From JAEUKA01 sp044228505 (GTDB lineage: Bacteria; Myxococcota_A; Polyangia; Palsa-1104; JAEUJZ01), in NCBI GenBank assembly GCA_044228505.1, contig JBGAUT010000004.1, positions 62,001 to 126,000 of the forward strand: a DNA stretch of 64,000 nt, written 5' to 3'. How positions within the stretch are numbered: the stretch's first letter is position 1; each line of letters begins with the position of its first letter. Shown piece by piece: positions 44,569 through 52,861 of the stretch. Position numbers and translations under genes: made by a program. Below the pieces are notes generated by a model that did not search any database, was not told the DNA's origin, and worked only from the letters and a program-made list of their open reading frames with translations.

Positions 44569-45216
44569 TCACTTGATCCAGCCCCGCGCTCGATGCCCTT
44601 CATCGCGCAGCCGCCGCATTTCAGCGATCGAGGTCAAATCCCCCGTCACCCGATCGATGTACAGCGTCCCATCCAAGTGATCCAGCTCGTGCTGGGCGAT
44701 CCGGGCATCCCAATCGGACAGCTCGACTTCCTGTGGTGGCCCACCGGACTCGGGCGTATAGCGCAGCCTTAGTTGCGTCGCTCGATTCAGCTTGCCCCCC
44801 ACCGCAGCCACCGACAGACACGCTTCGTAGTCGTCCACTCCGGCCTCGGAACGCCAGACCAGCTCGGGATTCAGATACGCCGTCACGACGATCGGCTGCC
44901 CGTGCGGCCTGGTTCCGTGCTTGATCAGAAACACCCGTCGCGACACCCCGATCTGCGGCGCGGCGATCCCGACCCCACCGGTCTTCGCCAGTGCCTCGCG
45001 GAGCCTCGCGAGCAGCCCAACGACATCCTCCCCGGCCTGCACCGGCTGCGCCTTCTGACGGAGCACGCTGCTTGGATCGGGCTGCTCACGGTGCCACTGG
45101 ACGATGAGCTTCTCGGTGAGCGCCGCTTGCGCCACTTCCGCTGCGTGACGCTCTGCGGCCGAGTGAGCACAGCCCGTCATCCACACCCCGAACAACACCA
45201 ACGCAGGCCAGCGCAT
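44569..45216 (-). CDS. Peptide deformylase domain on a predicted lipoprotein
   Basis: 215 residues. The N-terminus is a signal peptide with lipobox VWMTGCAHS (Cys 16), preceded by GAGGA six bases before the ATG. The rest is a complete deformylase domain: GVGIAAPQIG (motif 1), EACLSV (motif 2, Ala in place of Gly) and QHELDH (motif 3), keeping the metal-binding Cys and two His and the catalytic Glu. Deformylases normally act in the cytoplasm on nascent N-formylmethionine; a lipid-anchored version would act outside. A housekeeping deformylase is presumably encoded elsewhere. Downstream of the EEP gene on the same strand. Confidence 0.88.
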   Translation of the reverse strand: MRWPALVLFGVWMTGCAHSAAERHAAEVAQAALTEKLIVQWHREQPDPSSVLRQKAQPVQAGEDVVGLLARLREALAKTGGVGIAAPQIGVSRRVFLIKHGTRPHGQPIVVTAYLNPELVWRSEAGVDDYEACLSVAAVGGKLNRATQLRLRYTPESGGPPQEVELSDWDARIAQHELDHLDGTLYIDRVTGDLTSIAEMRRLRDEGHRARGWIK

Positions 45217-45230
45217 CGCAAGTCCTCACA

Positions 45231-46064
45231 TCAATCGGTCTGTAGCGACAGCTCGGTCAGCACGCCAAAGTGATCAGAGGGAAACACGCCGTCCTGCCCT
45301 TCGGCAAAGCACAGCCGTGACGAGGTCACCGTCAGCCGCTCCACTGACCCGGCCCGACCGAGCAGGATGTAGTCGATGCGCTGATCAATCGCTGGATCAC
45401 GCTGCGGACAGAACGGATTGGCAGATGAAAAGGTCGCGCCCGGCCCGCTGCCTGCTTGGGCAAAGCCATCGACAAACGAAAGTCCCCCATCTGCGGGTCG
45501 AAGAAGCACGCCAAGCTCTGGACTGTCCGGTGGCGCATTCAGATCGCCCATCAGAAGCGGCGGCAAGATCGGAATGTGCGGGGGCACGCGACCCGGCAGT
45601 GCCGCCATCTCGGCCACCACGAACTGGCGAATGCACTCAAGCTGCGCGGCGCGACTGTCGGCAAGCTGCGGCTCCCACGACAGGTGCGTCACCAGCAAGG
45701 GCAGAAGCCCGGTCTTGACCGATAGCAGCAGATACAGCGCCGAGCGGGTCTCGATCTCGGGTGGCGTAGGCAGCCTAAGCACGCGCTGTTCACGAAGCGG
45801 CGAGCGGATCAGCGCAGCATTGCCAAACTCGGCGGGAAACGGCTTCTCGATCGCACAGGCTTTGCCAAAGCAGACCCGATATGGCAACCCTTCGGAAATC
45901 TCATCGGCCTGCGAGGTGCCTGGTCCCAGAGGCCGCAGCACCTCTTGCAGCGCCACCACGTCCGGGTCGAGCCGCTGTAGTTCCTCGCGAATGAGCCGCC
46001 GCCGCACGGCCCACGGCGAGTGATTTCCCCAGATATTCAGCGTTACGACCCGCAACACAGTCAC
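45231..46064 (-). CDS. Endonuclease/exonuclease/phosphatase family protein
   Basis: 277 residues from a GTG at 46064; a GTG at 46058, five bases after GAGGGG, gives the more typical start LRVVTLNIWGN. EEP signatures: Asn in TLNIWGN, Glu in VVALQEVLRP (metal), HLSWEP, LLMGDLNAPPDSPEL and the terminal SDHFGVLTEL. These enzymes cleave phosphodiesters in nucleic acids, inositol phosphates or sphingomyelin; no signal peptide is visible, so the target is probably cytoplasmic. It is divergent from infC and about 15 bases upstream of the lipoprotein deformylase. Confidence 0.88.
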   Translation of the reverse strand: MTVLRVVTLNIWGNHSPWAVRRRLIREELQRLDPDVVALQEVLRPLGPGTSQADEISEGLPYRVCFGKACAIEKPFPAEFGNAALIRSPLREQRVLRLPTPPEIETRSALYLLLSVKTGLLPLLVTHLSWEPQLADSRAAQLECIRQFVVAEMAALPGRVPPHIPILPPLLMGDLNAPPDSPELGVLLRPADGGLSFVDGFAQAGSGPGATFSSANPFCPQRDPAIDQRIDYILLGRAGSVERLTVTSSRLCFAEGQDGVFPSDHFGVLTELSLQTD

Positions 46065-46255
46065 CCCCTCATACTAACCGGGCTTGGCTGTGCGTGAAGT
46101 GCTTGGCAGTGACTCGGTGTGGGTTTGGGTCTTGCAGAATCCGCGCTGGTCGGGTTACTAGTGGACTATTCTACACGGTGCTGGCTCGTCGACGCCTCGT
46201 AGGCGCAAACAATTGCCAGTCACCAGTCCAAGAACCCAAGATCGGAGCCACGACC

Positions 46256-46942
46256 CTGAGACACGACAGCCGCCCTTCTCCCACCGAGCAGTATCGAGTC
46301 AACCACCGCATCCGCATTCCTCGCGTCCGCGTGATCGGTAGCGACGGCCAACAGATCGGCATTCTGGAAACCCCGGATGCCCTTCGCCAAGCCCGCGAAG
46401 AGGGCCTTGATCTCGTCGAGATCTCGCCCAAAGCGGTGCCGCCCGTCTGCAAGATCATGGACTACGGCCGCTTCAAGTACGAGACGGCCAAGAAGGAACG
46501 TGAAGAGCGCAGCAAGCGCACCGTGATCGAAGTCAAGGAGATGAAGTTTCGTCCCAAGACGGACGGTCACGACTTCGACTTCAAGGTGAAGCACATCCGC
46601 GAGTTTCTCTCTGAGGGGAACAAGGCCAAGCTGGTCATCCAGTTCCGTGGCCGCGAGATCGTCCACCCCGAGGTCGGACAGAACGTGCTGCGCCGGGTCG
46701 TTGAGGCGGTCCAAGACGTGGGGATGGTCGAGCAGCCGCCGATGATGGAAGGTCGGCGCATGCTCATGATCATTGGGCCCCGTCCGCAGTCCGCCGCAGC
46801 CAAGCCCAAGCCCGCCGCTCCGGCTGCTGCCGCTCCGGCTGCTGCTGCCCCGGCAGCCCCGTCCGCACCGGCTCCGGCAGCCCCAGCGCCTGCGGCAGCC
46901 CCAGCGGCACCGGCTGTCGCAATGGCGAAGAACCCAGCCTGA
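46256..46942 (+). CDS. infC: Translation initiation factor IF-3 with non-AUG start and Ala/Pro tail
   Basis: About 228 residues from the CTG at 46256, which has GGAG (46244-46247) eight bases upstream. No ATG, GTG or TTG lies at a sensible position: the in-frame ATG at 46094 would add about 54 unrelated residues. An ATC at 46241 is the alternative; M. xanthus infC (dsg), as I recall, starts with AUC. The core is canonical: RVNHRIRIPRVRVIGSDGQQ, DLVEISPKAVPPVCKIMDYG and FKVKHIREFLSEGNKAKLVI. IF-3 dissociates ribosomes and represses its own translation at rare start codons. The tail (about 55 residues of Ala/Pro/Lys) resembles the developmental extension of Dsg. rpmI-rplT do not follow. Confidence 0.9.
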   Translation: MRHDSRPSPTEQYRVNHRIRIPRVRVIGSDGQQIGILETPDALRQAREEGLDLVEISPKAVPPVCKIMDYGRFKYETAKKEREERSKRTVIEVKEMKFRPKTDGHDFDFKVKHIREFLSEGNKAKLVIQFRGREIVHPEVGQNVLRRVVEAVQDVGMVEQPPMMEGRRMLMIIGPRPQSAAAKPKPAAPAAAAPAAAAPAAPSAPAPAAPAPAAAPAAPAVAMAKNPA

Positions 46943-47040
46943 TTCACTGCTGGTGAAACAGGGACGCAAGCAGCATGCTTGGTGGTAGGATGAGCATTAC
47001 GAGGCAAGCCTTCGTTGGCTTGCTGTCGGAAAGACCAGAC

Positions 47041-47349
47041 ATGCACAACACGAACCGACCCTCACAGGGCACCTGCGGCAGCCTCTTCGGAACGCTGCTG
47101 CTCACTGTCTGCGTGGCCGTTTTTGGCTGTGGCGGTGCGCCCGAGGCGAGCCCGGCGCTGATCAGTGGCATGCCGCGCTGCGATGCGTCGCTGCTCCATC
47201 CCCACATCGCCGTCGGTAGTGTCGCCGGTCAGCCCGGTAAGACGATCGTCTACGTGGATGGCGTCATGGCTTGTGTCGATGACAGCTCCCGGGTCGATCA
47301 GATCCTCACCCAGCTTGAAGTCAAAAACCCCGGCATCCTCGCCCGCTAG
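47041..47349 (+). CDS. Small predicted lipoprotein
   Basis: 102 residues from the ATG at 47041, which has GGAAAG seven bases upstream; an earlier frame start at 46975 would bury the signal peptide. The lipobox is VAVFGC, followed by GGAPEASPAL. The mature part is about 70 residues, with two Cys (PRCDAS and MACVDD) possibly disulfide-linked, and ends VKNPGILAR. I do not recognise the family. It lies on the same strand as infC, about 100 bases downstream. Confidence 0.65.
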   Translation: MHNTNRPSQGTCGSLFGTLLLTVCVAVFGCGGAPEASPALISGMPRCDASLLHPHIAVGSVAGQPGKTIVYVDGVMACVDDSSRVDQILTQLEVKNPGILAR

Positions 47350-47444
47350 CTCCCGTCGCCTTTCCCCCTCGCCTTCTCATCAGACCCATCTTTGGGGTCG
47401 CTCGGACCAGGAATGTCTTTGCGACCTCGCTCCGCAGCGTGCAG

Positions 47445-48611
47445 CTAGAAGGCGGCGCTACCGGTGATGTCTTCGCCGATGATCAGCGTGTGGATGTGGT
47501 CGGTTCCCTCGTAGGTAAAGACCGACTCCAGGTTACACATGTGCCGACCGCTCTGGTACTCATCGGTGATGCCGTTGGCCCCGAGGAGATCCCGGGCGTT
47601 GCGCGCACACTCCAGCGCCATCTTGACGTTGTTGCGCTTGGCCAAGCTGACCTGCTGGGGCCTGACTTTGCCCGCCTCTTTGAGTCGTCCAAGCTGTAGC
47701 GAAAGGAGCTGCGCCTTGGTGATCTCTTGCAGCATGTCGACGAGCTTAAGCTGCACGAGCTGATGCGATGCGATCGGCTTGCCGCCAAACTGCACCCGGT
47801 CTTTGGTGTAGGACAGCGCCTCGTCATAGCAGGCCATCGCCGCTCCGATGACCCCCCAGGAGATCCCGAAGCGCGCTTGGTTTAGGCACGACAGCGGCCC
47901 CCGCAGGCCCTTGACGCCCGGTAGCACCGCCGACCTCGGTACCAAGCAGTCCTCGAAGATCAGCTCCGAGGTGACCGAGGCCCGCAGCGAAAACTTGCCG
48001 TGGATGTCGCGGGTCGAGAAGCCCTTGCAGCCGCGCTCGACCAGGAACCCCCGCACCGCACCGTCCTCGCACTTGGCCCACACCACCGCCACCTCGGCCA
48101 GCCCACCCGAGGTAATCCAGCGCTTCTCTCCGTTTAGCACGTAGCCGTCGGCGGTCTCTTTGGCCGTGGTCCGCATGCCGCCCGGATTGCTCCCGAAGTC
48201 CGGCTCGGTCAGACCAAAGCAACCGATGAGTTCTCCGCTCGCCATTTTGGGCAAAAAGCGCTGCTTCTGCTCCTCGCTGCCGAAGGCGTGGATCGGGTAC
48301 ATCACCAGCGCGCCTTGGACTGACGCAAAGCTGCGAATGCCGGAGTCCCCGCGCTCTAGCTCTTGCATGATCAGACCGTAGGCGACCGCGTCTAGCCCTG
48401 GACAGCCGTAGCCGACCAGGTTGGCCCCGAGCGCCCCCAAGGCCCCCAGCCGACGCGGCCAGGCACTGTCAAAGGTTCCATCGCGAAAGTGCCGACCGAT
48501 GACCGGCATGATCTCGTCGTCCACAAAGCGGCGGAAGGTCGCGGTGACGAGCTTCTCTTCATCGCTCAGCAGGTCGGCCATCTGAAAGTAGTCAACGCCG
48601 CCAAAGGGCAT
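47445..48611 (-). CDS. Acyl-CoA dehydrogenase, glutaryl-CoA dehydrogenase type
   Basis: 388 residues. FAD enzyme; glutaryl-CoA dehydrogenases oxidise and decarboxylate glutaryl-CoA to crotonyl-CoA in lysine and tryptophan breakdown. Signatures: GCFGLTEPDFGSNPGGMRT (FAD region), WITSGGLAEVAVVWAKCEDG, SLRASVTSELIFEDCLVP, and the catalytic Glu in VFTYEGTDHIHTLI. The GCDH-like C-terminus (LIIGEDITGSAAF) supports the subtype. GGAGG six bases before the ATG fits. It sits beside a TPMT-like methyltransferase on the same strand. Confidence 0.9.
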   Translation of the reverse strand: MPFGGVDYFQMADLLSDEEKLVTATFRRFVDDEIMPVIGRHFRDGTFDSAWPRRLGALGALGANLVGYGCPGLDAVAYGLIMQELERGDSGIRSFASVQGALVMYPIHAFGSEEQKQRFLPKMASGELIGCFGLTEPDFGSNPGGMRTTAKETADGYVLNGEKRWITSGGLAEVAVVWAKCEDGAVRGFLVERGCKGFSTRDIHGKFSLRASVTSELIFEDCLVPRSAVLPGVKGLRGPLSCLNQARFGISWGVIGAAMACYDEALSYTKDRVQFGGKPIASHQLVQLKLVDMLQEITKAQLLSLQLGRLKEAGKVRPQQVSLAKRNNVKMALECARNARDLLGANGITDEYQSGRHMCNLESVFTYEGTDHIHTLIIGEDITGSAAF

Positions 48612-48625
48612 GGGGGGCCTCCGAT

Positions 48626-49609
48626 CTAGGTGGGGGGGCAGGTTGGGAGTGGAACGTGCCGTCGGACGGCATGGACGAGCAGCTCTTGACCTGCTCGGGT
48701 AATGGCCGAGTCGGCAGGAACTTCCTCGTAGGTGATCTCAAAGGTGGACCGCAGGCGGGAGCGGATCTCTTCCGCGCTCGACGCATATGGAGGACCACCG
48801 GGATAGTCATGGGTATAGAACAGGCCGACCAGACGGCCTCCGGGACGCAGCAGTGCCGCGACCGCTTGCACATACTCGTCCCGCCGATGCGGCTCGATCG
48901 CACAGAAGCAGTTGTGCTCTACCACCAAGTCGTACCGCCCGCGCTGGCTGGCATCGCTCGTTGGCCAGCCAAACAGGTCTTGCTGCAAGAAGGTGACCCG
49001 ATCGGACAGACCTTCGGCTACGGATTGCCGGGTCGCAATCACCACTGCTGCCGGAGCAATGTCGATGCCGACCACCTGTGACTCCGGTGGGCCCAGGCGG
49101 GCCAGCAAAAGCGCCTCATGGCCACGGCCACAGCCCACCACCAGGGAGCGCTCGCCACGGAGTGGAGGATGGACCGTCAAGTAGCGGACGAGCGGCGGGG
49201 TCGCCTTGCCCATCTCCCAGCCGTCCCCGCCATGCTGATACAGGTATTCCCAGCGTGCTTCGGGAGTGAGTCCGGGTGGATCGGGCTTGCGCGCCACCGC
49301 CTCGCGCCGGGCTGTACGCGCCAGCTCACGGAGCAGGGTCTGCATCGCCTGGAAATCGAGTGCTTCGGTCGCTTCGCCGCAGCGCACCGAGACAGTCTGG
49401 GCCTCGGCGTCCAGCCACAGCTCATCGAACCAACCCCCCGGCGGCAAGCGCCCCGAGGTCCGCAGATACGAAACCAGCGGCTCTCCACCGGCCAAGATGC
49501 GCTGAGTCGACTCCGCGCCCAGCTCACAATCGACGACCCGCTCGGGGTGGTGGGCACGAACTTGGGTGGTTAGCTTGCCGACGTCAAGGTGCAGAGATCT
49601 CAGTTCCAC
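48626..49609 (-). CDS. TPMT-like SAM-dependent methyltransferase
   Basis: 327 residues from a GTG at 49609 with AGGAG upstream. The last 200 residues are the TPMT/thiol methyltransferase domain: WEYLYQHGGDGWEMGKATPP, SLVVGCGRGHEALLLARL (SAM motif), VVGIDIAPAAV and VVEHNCFCAIEPHRRDEYV. Bacterial members methylate sulfide, halide, selenium or tellurium species. The N-terminal 110 residues (ELRSLHLDVGKLTTQVRAHH onward) are not recognised and look like an added domain. Cytoplasmic. Upstream of the acyl-CoA dehydrogenase on the same strand. Confidence 0.85.
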   Translation of the reverse strand: MELRSLHLDVGKLTTQVRAHHPERVVDCELGAESTQRILAGGEPLVSYLRTSGRLPPGGWFDELWLDAEAQTVSVRCGEATEALDFQAMQTLLRELARTARREAVARKPDPPGLTPEARWEYLYQHGGDGWEMGKATPPLVRYLTVHPPLRGERSLVVGCGRGHEALLLARLGPPESQVVGIDIAPAAVVIATRQSVAEGLSDRVTFLQQDLFGWPTSDASQRGRYDLVVEHNCFCAIEPHRRDEYVQAVAALLRPGGRLVGLFYTHDYPGGPPYASSAEEIRSRLRSTFEITYEEVPADSAITRAGQELLVHAVRRHVPLPTCPPT

Positions 49610-49626
49610 CTGCAGGCTCCTTGGGC

Positions 49627-50133
49627 TTAGCCGAACACTTTCTTCGTGAGCCCGCCGTGCGCATCGAGCGACAGCACCTCTTCGAAACCACCCACCGATT
49701 CACCCGCCACAAACAGCAGCGGAAACTCGGTCGCATGGGCCTTGGTGAGCGCCCAGCTCCGCGTCGCTTCGTCGTCCGTCACGTCCAGCACCTGATAGGG
49801 GATGCTGCGCCCCTTGAGGACGTCTTCGAGCCGCTTGCGCTCTCGCACGAACTGATCGGTCACATAGAGCATGACCGGGGCCGCCTCTTTTTTGACGGTG
49901 GCGACCTGACCCTGCCGCGCCTTGTCGGCCAGCACTTCCAGCCGCTCGGTCTCAGCCGTGCGCCGCGCCAGCTCTTCTTCCGAAGCCAGCGGTCGCCCAA
50001 ACAGGTCGTTCACAAACCCGGCAGCCCGCCGCGCATAGCGCACCGGCGGAATGAAGTTGCCTGTCTCTGACGAGATCACGGAAAACGCCAGGGTCTTACC
50101 GCGACGAAGCACACCCTCAACAGCTTTTTTCAT
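49627..50133 (-). CDS. Glutaredoxin-fold protein without the redox cysteine
   Basis: 168 residues. The first 85 are helical and basic (VEGVLRRGKTLAFSVISSET onward). The C-terminal 80 follow the glutaredoxin pattern: strand PVMLYVTDQFVRERKRLEDV where a CxxC or CxxS would normally stand, then IPYQVLDVTDDEATRSWALT, and EFPLLFVAGESVGGFEEVLS, matching the cis-Pro and GG segments of the family. No Cys remains, so it should not do thiol chemistry and may bind a protein or ligand. Same strand as the methyltransferase, about 18 bases apart. Confidence 0.75.
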   Translation of the reverse strand: MKKAVEGVLRRGKTLAFSVISSETGNFIPPVRYARRAAGFVNDLFGRPLASEEELARRTAETERLEVLADKARQGQVATVKKEAAPVMLYVTDQFVRERKRLEDVLKGRSIPYQVLDVTDDEATRSWALTKAHATEFPLLFVAGESVGGFEEVLSLDAHGGLTKKVFG

Positions 50134-50199
50134 AGGTGACCACTCATTACGCGGCAGCTAGAAGGCTGTCAACGGCAACCTATGGTGCCCGGTACCCAG

Positions 50200-51642
50200 C
50201 TATTTGCGGACGATCACTCGGGTGCCGCGACCGGTGGCGGTGCTGCTGTGATAGGAGGGCGTGGTGATGGTGTGCCAGCCTGCCGGCAGATCCGGCGTGG
50301 TGAACGCGAAAAACTGCGCAGCAGCGGGCGGGCTCAGGTTGACGCAGCCATGGCTAACCGCGTGCCCGAGCTTGTCGTGCCACAGCACCGCATGCAGACC
50401 GATTCGACCGTTGAAAAACTGGGCATGTGGCACCTCACGGAAGTCATACTGCGACGGTGCCCCGGCCAGGTTGGCCATCGTCTGGGTGAGGTACTTGCGG
50501 TAGATATAGAAAGAACCTGGGGGCGTCGCACCTTGGACTCCCGTGGAGACCAGCGCCGCAAACAAGGGCTTGGCTCCTTGGTAGGCGGTGGCGACCTGCT
50601 CGCTCAAGTGGATGTCGATCCAGCGCTCATCGGGTGCGACCCCAGCGGGTGCGGCCACCGGCATCAGCCGTCGTAGCTGGCCCGTCTCGACCTCGAACTG
50701 ACTGGCTGACACCCAGGCGGGACGACTCGACCCCACCGCACGCAGCGCGGCGCGGGTGGGTTCAGGCAGCAGCACCGGCTGACGCCCCGGGAAGCTGTCG
50801 ATGCCTTCGGTCACGTAGAGCACGGCATACCGTGGCAGATACGCGACCGGGCCGGCCTCGGACTTGGGCAGAAACACCGGGACGCCGTCCTCTCCATCCG
50901 GAGGCACTGCCCACGCCAGGCGCAGTCCGGGCGGCACCGAATCGACGCTCACCGCTGGGGCCGAGGGGGGCTCAAACAGCTTCACATCGCTGCGCGGCAG
51001 CCACTGCCGCCCGATGATCTGGACCACGTCGTCACCGGCCTGCGTCACCGTGATGCCATCGCCCTTGTGCAAAATCGTGCGCAGGAAGTGTCCGGCGCTG
51101 CCCCGCAGCTTGGTCACCAGCGCCGAGATCACCCCGTAGCGCAGCTTCTGCCAGCCGGTCCCTTTTTCCTGAGCAGGAGGGCTCGACAAGTAGCCGGGCT
51201 CGACCGTGACCTCCGCAGCACACACGTAGCCACTCGGCAGCGCCGACAGCCACGAGCGACACAGTCCGGTCTTGGTCTGCAGCGACTGCCCCACCAGCAT
51301 CGCGGTATGGCCCCGCATCTCTCCCATGGTGGCGGCGGCCAGGCTTGGCAGGGCATGCACCTTGACCGGCAGATCGCGACGCTTCGGCAGAGCCCAGCGC
51401 ACCGCGATCTCACCGGCAGGGGGCGGCTCGTATTCGCGCACAGGGGGCGGCGGAATCAGCTTGGCAACGCGCAGCGCCTCGCGATTGCGAGGTATCTCAC
51501 GCAGCCCTCGCCCCGGTGACAGCGTCGGCCGGTGCATCGGCGCAGAGAACCGGCCATGCCTTGGCCCTCCCCACGCCTGCGCCCCCCCGAGCGTCACCAG
51601 CAAGAGCAGCCCCCACGGACTGTGCATACGCCTGCTCGACAT
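50200..51642 (-). CDS. L,D-transpeptidase (YkuD family)
   Basis: 480 residues. Signal peptide at the N-terminus; a second ATG at 51627 (MHSPWGLLLLVTLGG) may be the true start. The middle has SH3-like segments (ALPSLAAATMGEMRGHTAML, GDGITVTQAGDDVVQIIGRQ). The C-terminal YkuD domain (about 350-480) carries the catalytic pair in GLHAVLWHDKLGHAVSHGCV (His then SHGCVN with Cys nucleophile), and ERWIDIHLSEQVATAY earlier. Such enzymes form 3-3 peptidoglycan cross-links or attach proteins to the wall. It is divergent from the C40 peptidase gene, another wall enzyme. Confidence 0.9.
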   Translation of the reverse strand: MSSRRMHSPWGLLLLVTLGGAQAWGGPRHGRFSAPMHRPTLSPGRGLREIPRNREALRVAKLIPPPPVREYEPPPAGEIAVRWALPKRRDLPVKVHALPSLAAATMGEMRGHTAMLVGQSLQTKTGLCRSWLSALPSGYVCAAEVTVEPGYLSSPPAQEKGTGWQKLRYGVISALVTKLRGSAGHFLRTILHKGDGITVTQAGDDVVQIIGRQWLPRSDVKLFEPPSAPAVSVDSVPPGLRLAWAVPPDGEDGVPVFLPKSEAGPVAYLPRYAVLYVTEGIDSFPGRQPVLLPEPTRAALRAVGSSRPAWVSASQFEVETGQLRRLMPVAAPAGVAPDERWIDIHLSEQVATAYQGAKPLFAALVSTGVQGATPPGSFYIYRKYLTQTMANLAGAPSQYDFREVPHAQFFNGRIGLHAVLWHDKLGHAVSHGCVNLSPPAAAQFFAFTTPDLPAGWHTITTPSYHSSTATGRGTRVIVRK

Positions 51643-51656
51643 GCTGTGGCGCGGTC

Positions 51657-51662
51657 ATTATA
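51657..51662 (-). promoter_or_regulatory. -10 box candidate for the L,D-transpeptidase
   Basis: TATAAT occurs on the minus strand at 51662-51657. Transcription would start near 51650, which leaves too little leader for an ATG at 51642 and favours the ATG at 51627. No good -35 was found at the right spacing. Confidence 0.3.
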
Positions 51663-51761
51663 ACAGGCGGTACCGTCGCAAATGAAGCGCCCAAAATGCA
51701 AAGCAAGATCGCCTACTTACAGCCCGGTTGTGCTACGTCCTTTCTCACACTGGAGGTTGTC

Positions 51762-52577
51762 ATGCGCAAGGAACTGCTCTCGGCATCGTTTGGACTCCTG
51801 TTGACGACCCTGTTTGGGGGATGCGGTAGTGGGCTGACCACGGATCAGCCCGGACTCGCCGAGGATGGAACTCTCGACACCGTTAACAGCGAGTTCCATG
51901 CCGCTTCGGCGAAGGTGGGCGAGCAAGCGGAAGTGACGGCGACCAGCCTGAACCTGCGTACCGGGCCAGGTACCACCTACGCCGTCCTCACCAGCATGCC
52001 CAAAGGCACCATTGTAAACGTCGAGGCCGAGTCCGCAGGCTGGTACAAGGTCACTTGGGGCAGCCACACCGGCTGGTGTACCGGCGACTATCTGACCCCC
52101 TATGCCGCCGGAGGTGGGGTTGCCGATGCCATCGAGCGAGCCAAGACCGGCGTCGGCTTTTCGTACTGGTGGGGTGGCGGCTGCTGGAACCCAGGATCCA
52201 GCGCCAAGGGGAGCTGCTCTGGCTCATGCCCGTCCTGCACCCACAGCGGCAGCTATGGGGCCGACTGCTCCGGCTATGTCGCCAAGGTGTGGCAGGTGCC
52301 CGGTGCCAGTGCGCTGACGAGCTGTAGCCACCCCTATTCCACCTACAACTTCGACAACGAAACCCGCGAGTGGCGCACCATCGCCCGGGGCTCTGCCAAG
52401 CAAGGCGACGCCTTCGTCTATAACGACAGCGGCGCAGGCCACATCTTCCTATTCGACAACGGCGATCCGTGGGGCTGGATGAAAGCCTACGAAGCCAAGG
52501 GCTGTAGCTACGGCATCGTCTACGGCTCTCGCACCGCAGGCACCAGCTACAAGGTCATTCGCAGGAACGGGTTTTAG
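51762..52577 (+). CDS. SH3 plus C40/CHAP-like cysteine peptidase, lipoprotein
   Basis: 271 residues from the ATG at 51762, preceded by GGAGG. The lipobox is TTLFGGCGSG. A bacterial SH3b domain follows (TATSLNLRTGPGTTYAVLTS to about residue 115, VTWGSHTGWCTGDYLTPYA). The C-terminal catalytic domain has AIERAKTGVGFSYWWGGGCW, nucleophile GADCSGYVAKVW, and His in GAGHIFLFDNG. It contains an unusual Cys-rich insert (SCSGSCPSCTHSGSYGADCS). It should cut peptidoglycan stem peptides at the cell surface. It is divergent from the L,D-transpeptidase. Confidence 0.88.
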   Translation: MRKELLSASFGLLLTTLFGGCGSGLTTDQPGLAEDGTLDTVNSEFHAASAKVGEQAEVTATSLNLRTGPGTTYAVLTSMPKGTIVNVEAESAGWYKVTWGSHTGWCTGDYLTPYAAGGGVADAIERAKTGVGFSYWWGGGCWNPGSSAKGSCSGSCPSCTHSGSYGADCSGYVAKVWQVPGASALTSCSHPYSTYNFDNETREWRTIARGSAKQGDAFVYNDSGAGHIFLFDNGDPWGWMKAYEAKGCSYGIVYGSRTAGTSYKVIRRNGF

Positions 52578-52602
52578 CAGCGGCTCCAGCCGGTTGCGAG
52601 GG

Positions 52603-52842
52603 GGTCGGAACCACCCCAAAACTCCTCGTTACCCAGTTTCGGGGTGGTCCAGACCACCCTCAAACTCCTCGATCACCACTTGGGGCCTGGTCCAGACCAC
52701 CCCAAAACTCCTCGATCACCACTTTGGACCTGGTCCAGACCACCCCAAAACTCCTCGATCACCACTTTGGGCCTGGTCCGGACCACCCCAAAACTCCTCG
52801 ATCACCACTTTGGGCCTGGTCCGGACCACCCCAAAACTGGGT
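52603..52842. repeat. Tandem 43-bp array bounded by 20-bp inverted repeats
   Basis: Junctions (GGTCC or similar) fall at 52603, 52646, 52689, 52732, 52775 and 52818, an exact 43-base period. A unit reads GGACCA-C-CCCAAA, a 16-base loop, TTTGGG-CC-TGGTCC and folds as a hairpin with two six-pair stems. The first unit differs in sequence but still pairs (ACCACCCC with GGGGTGGT, AAACT with AGTTT). The edges 52631-52650 and 52823-52842 are inverted repeats of each other with 19 of 20 matches. It lies between convergent genes; the open frames through it are not evidence of coding. Confidence 0.9.
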
Positions 52843-52861
52843 GTCGGGCGGATCGGGGGGG

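Noticed and set aside
46094..46255. IF-3 starting at the ATG at 46094.
   Set aside because: It would add about 54 residues with no resemblance to IF-3 N-termini and would include the probable promoter region.
52631..52842. Insertion sequence or transposon.
   Set aside because: There are inverted edges but no transposase and no clear target duplication; a miniature element remains possible and is noted as a finding.
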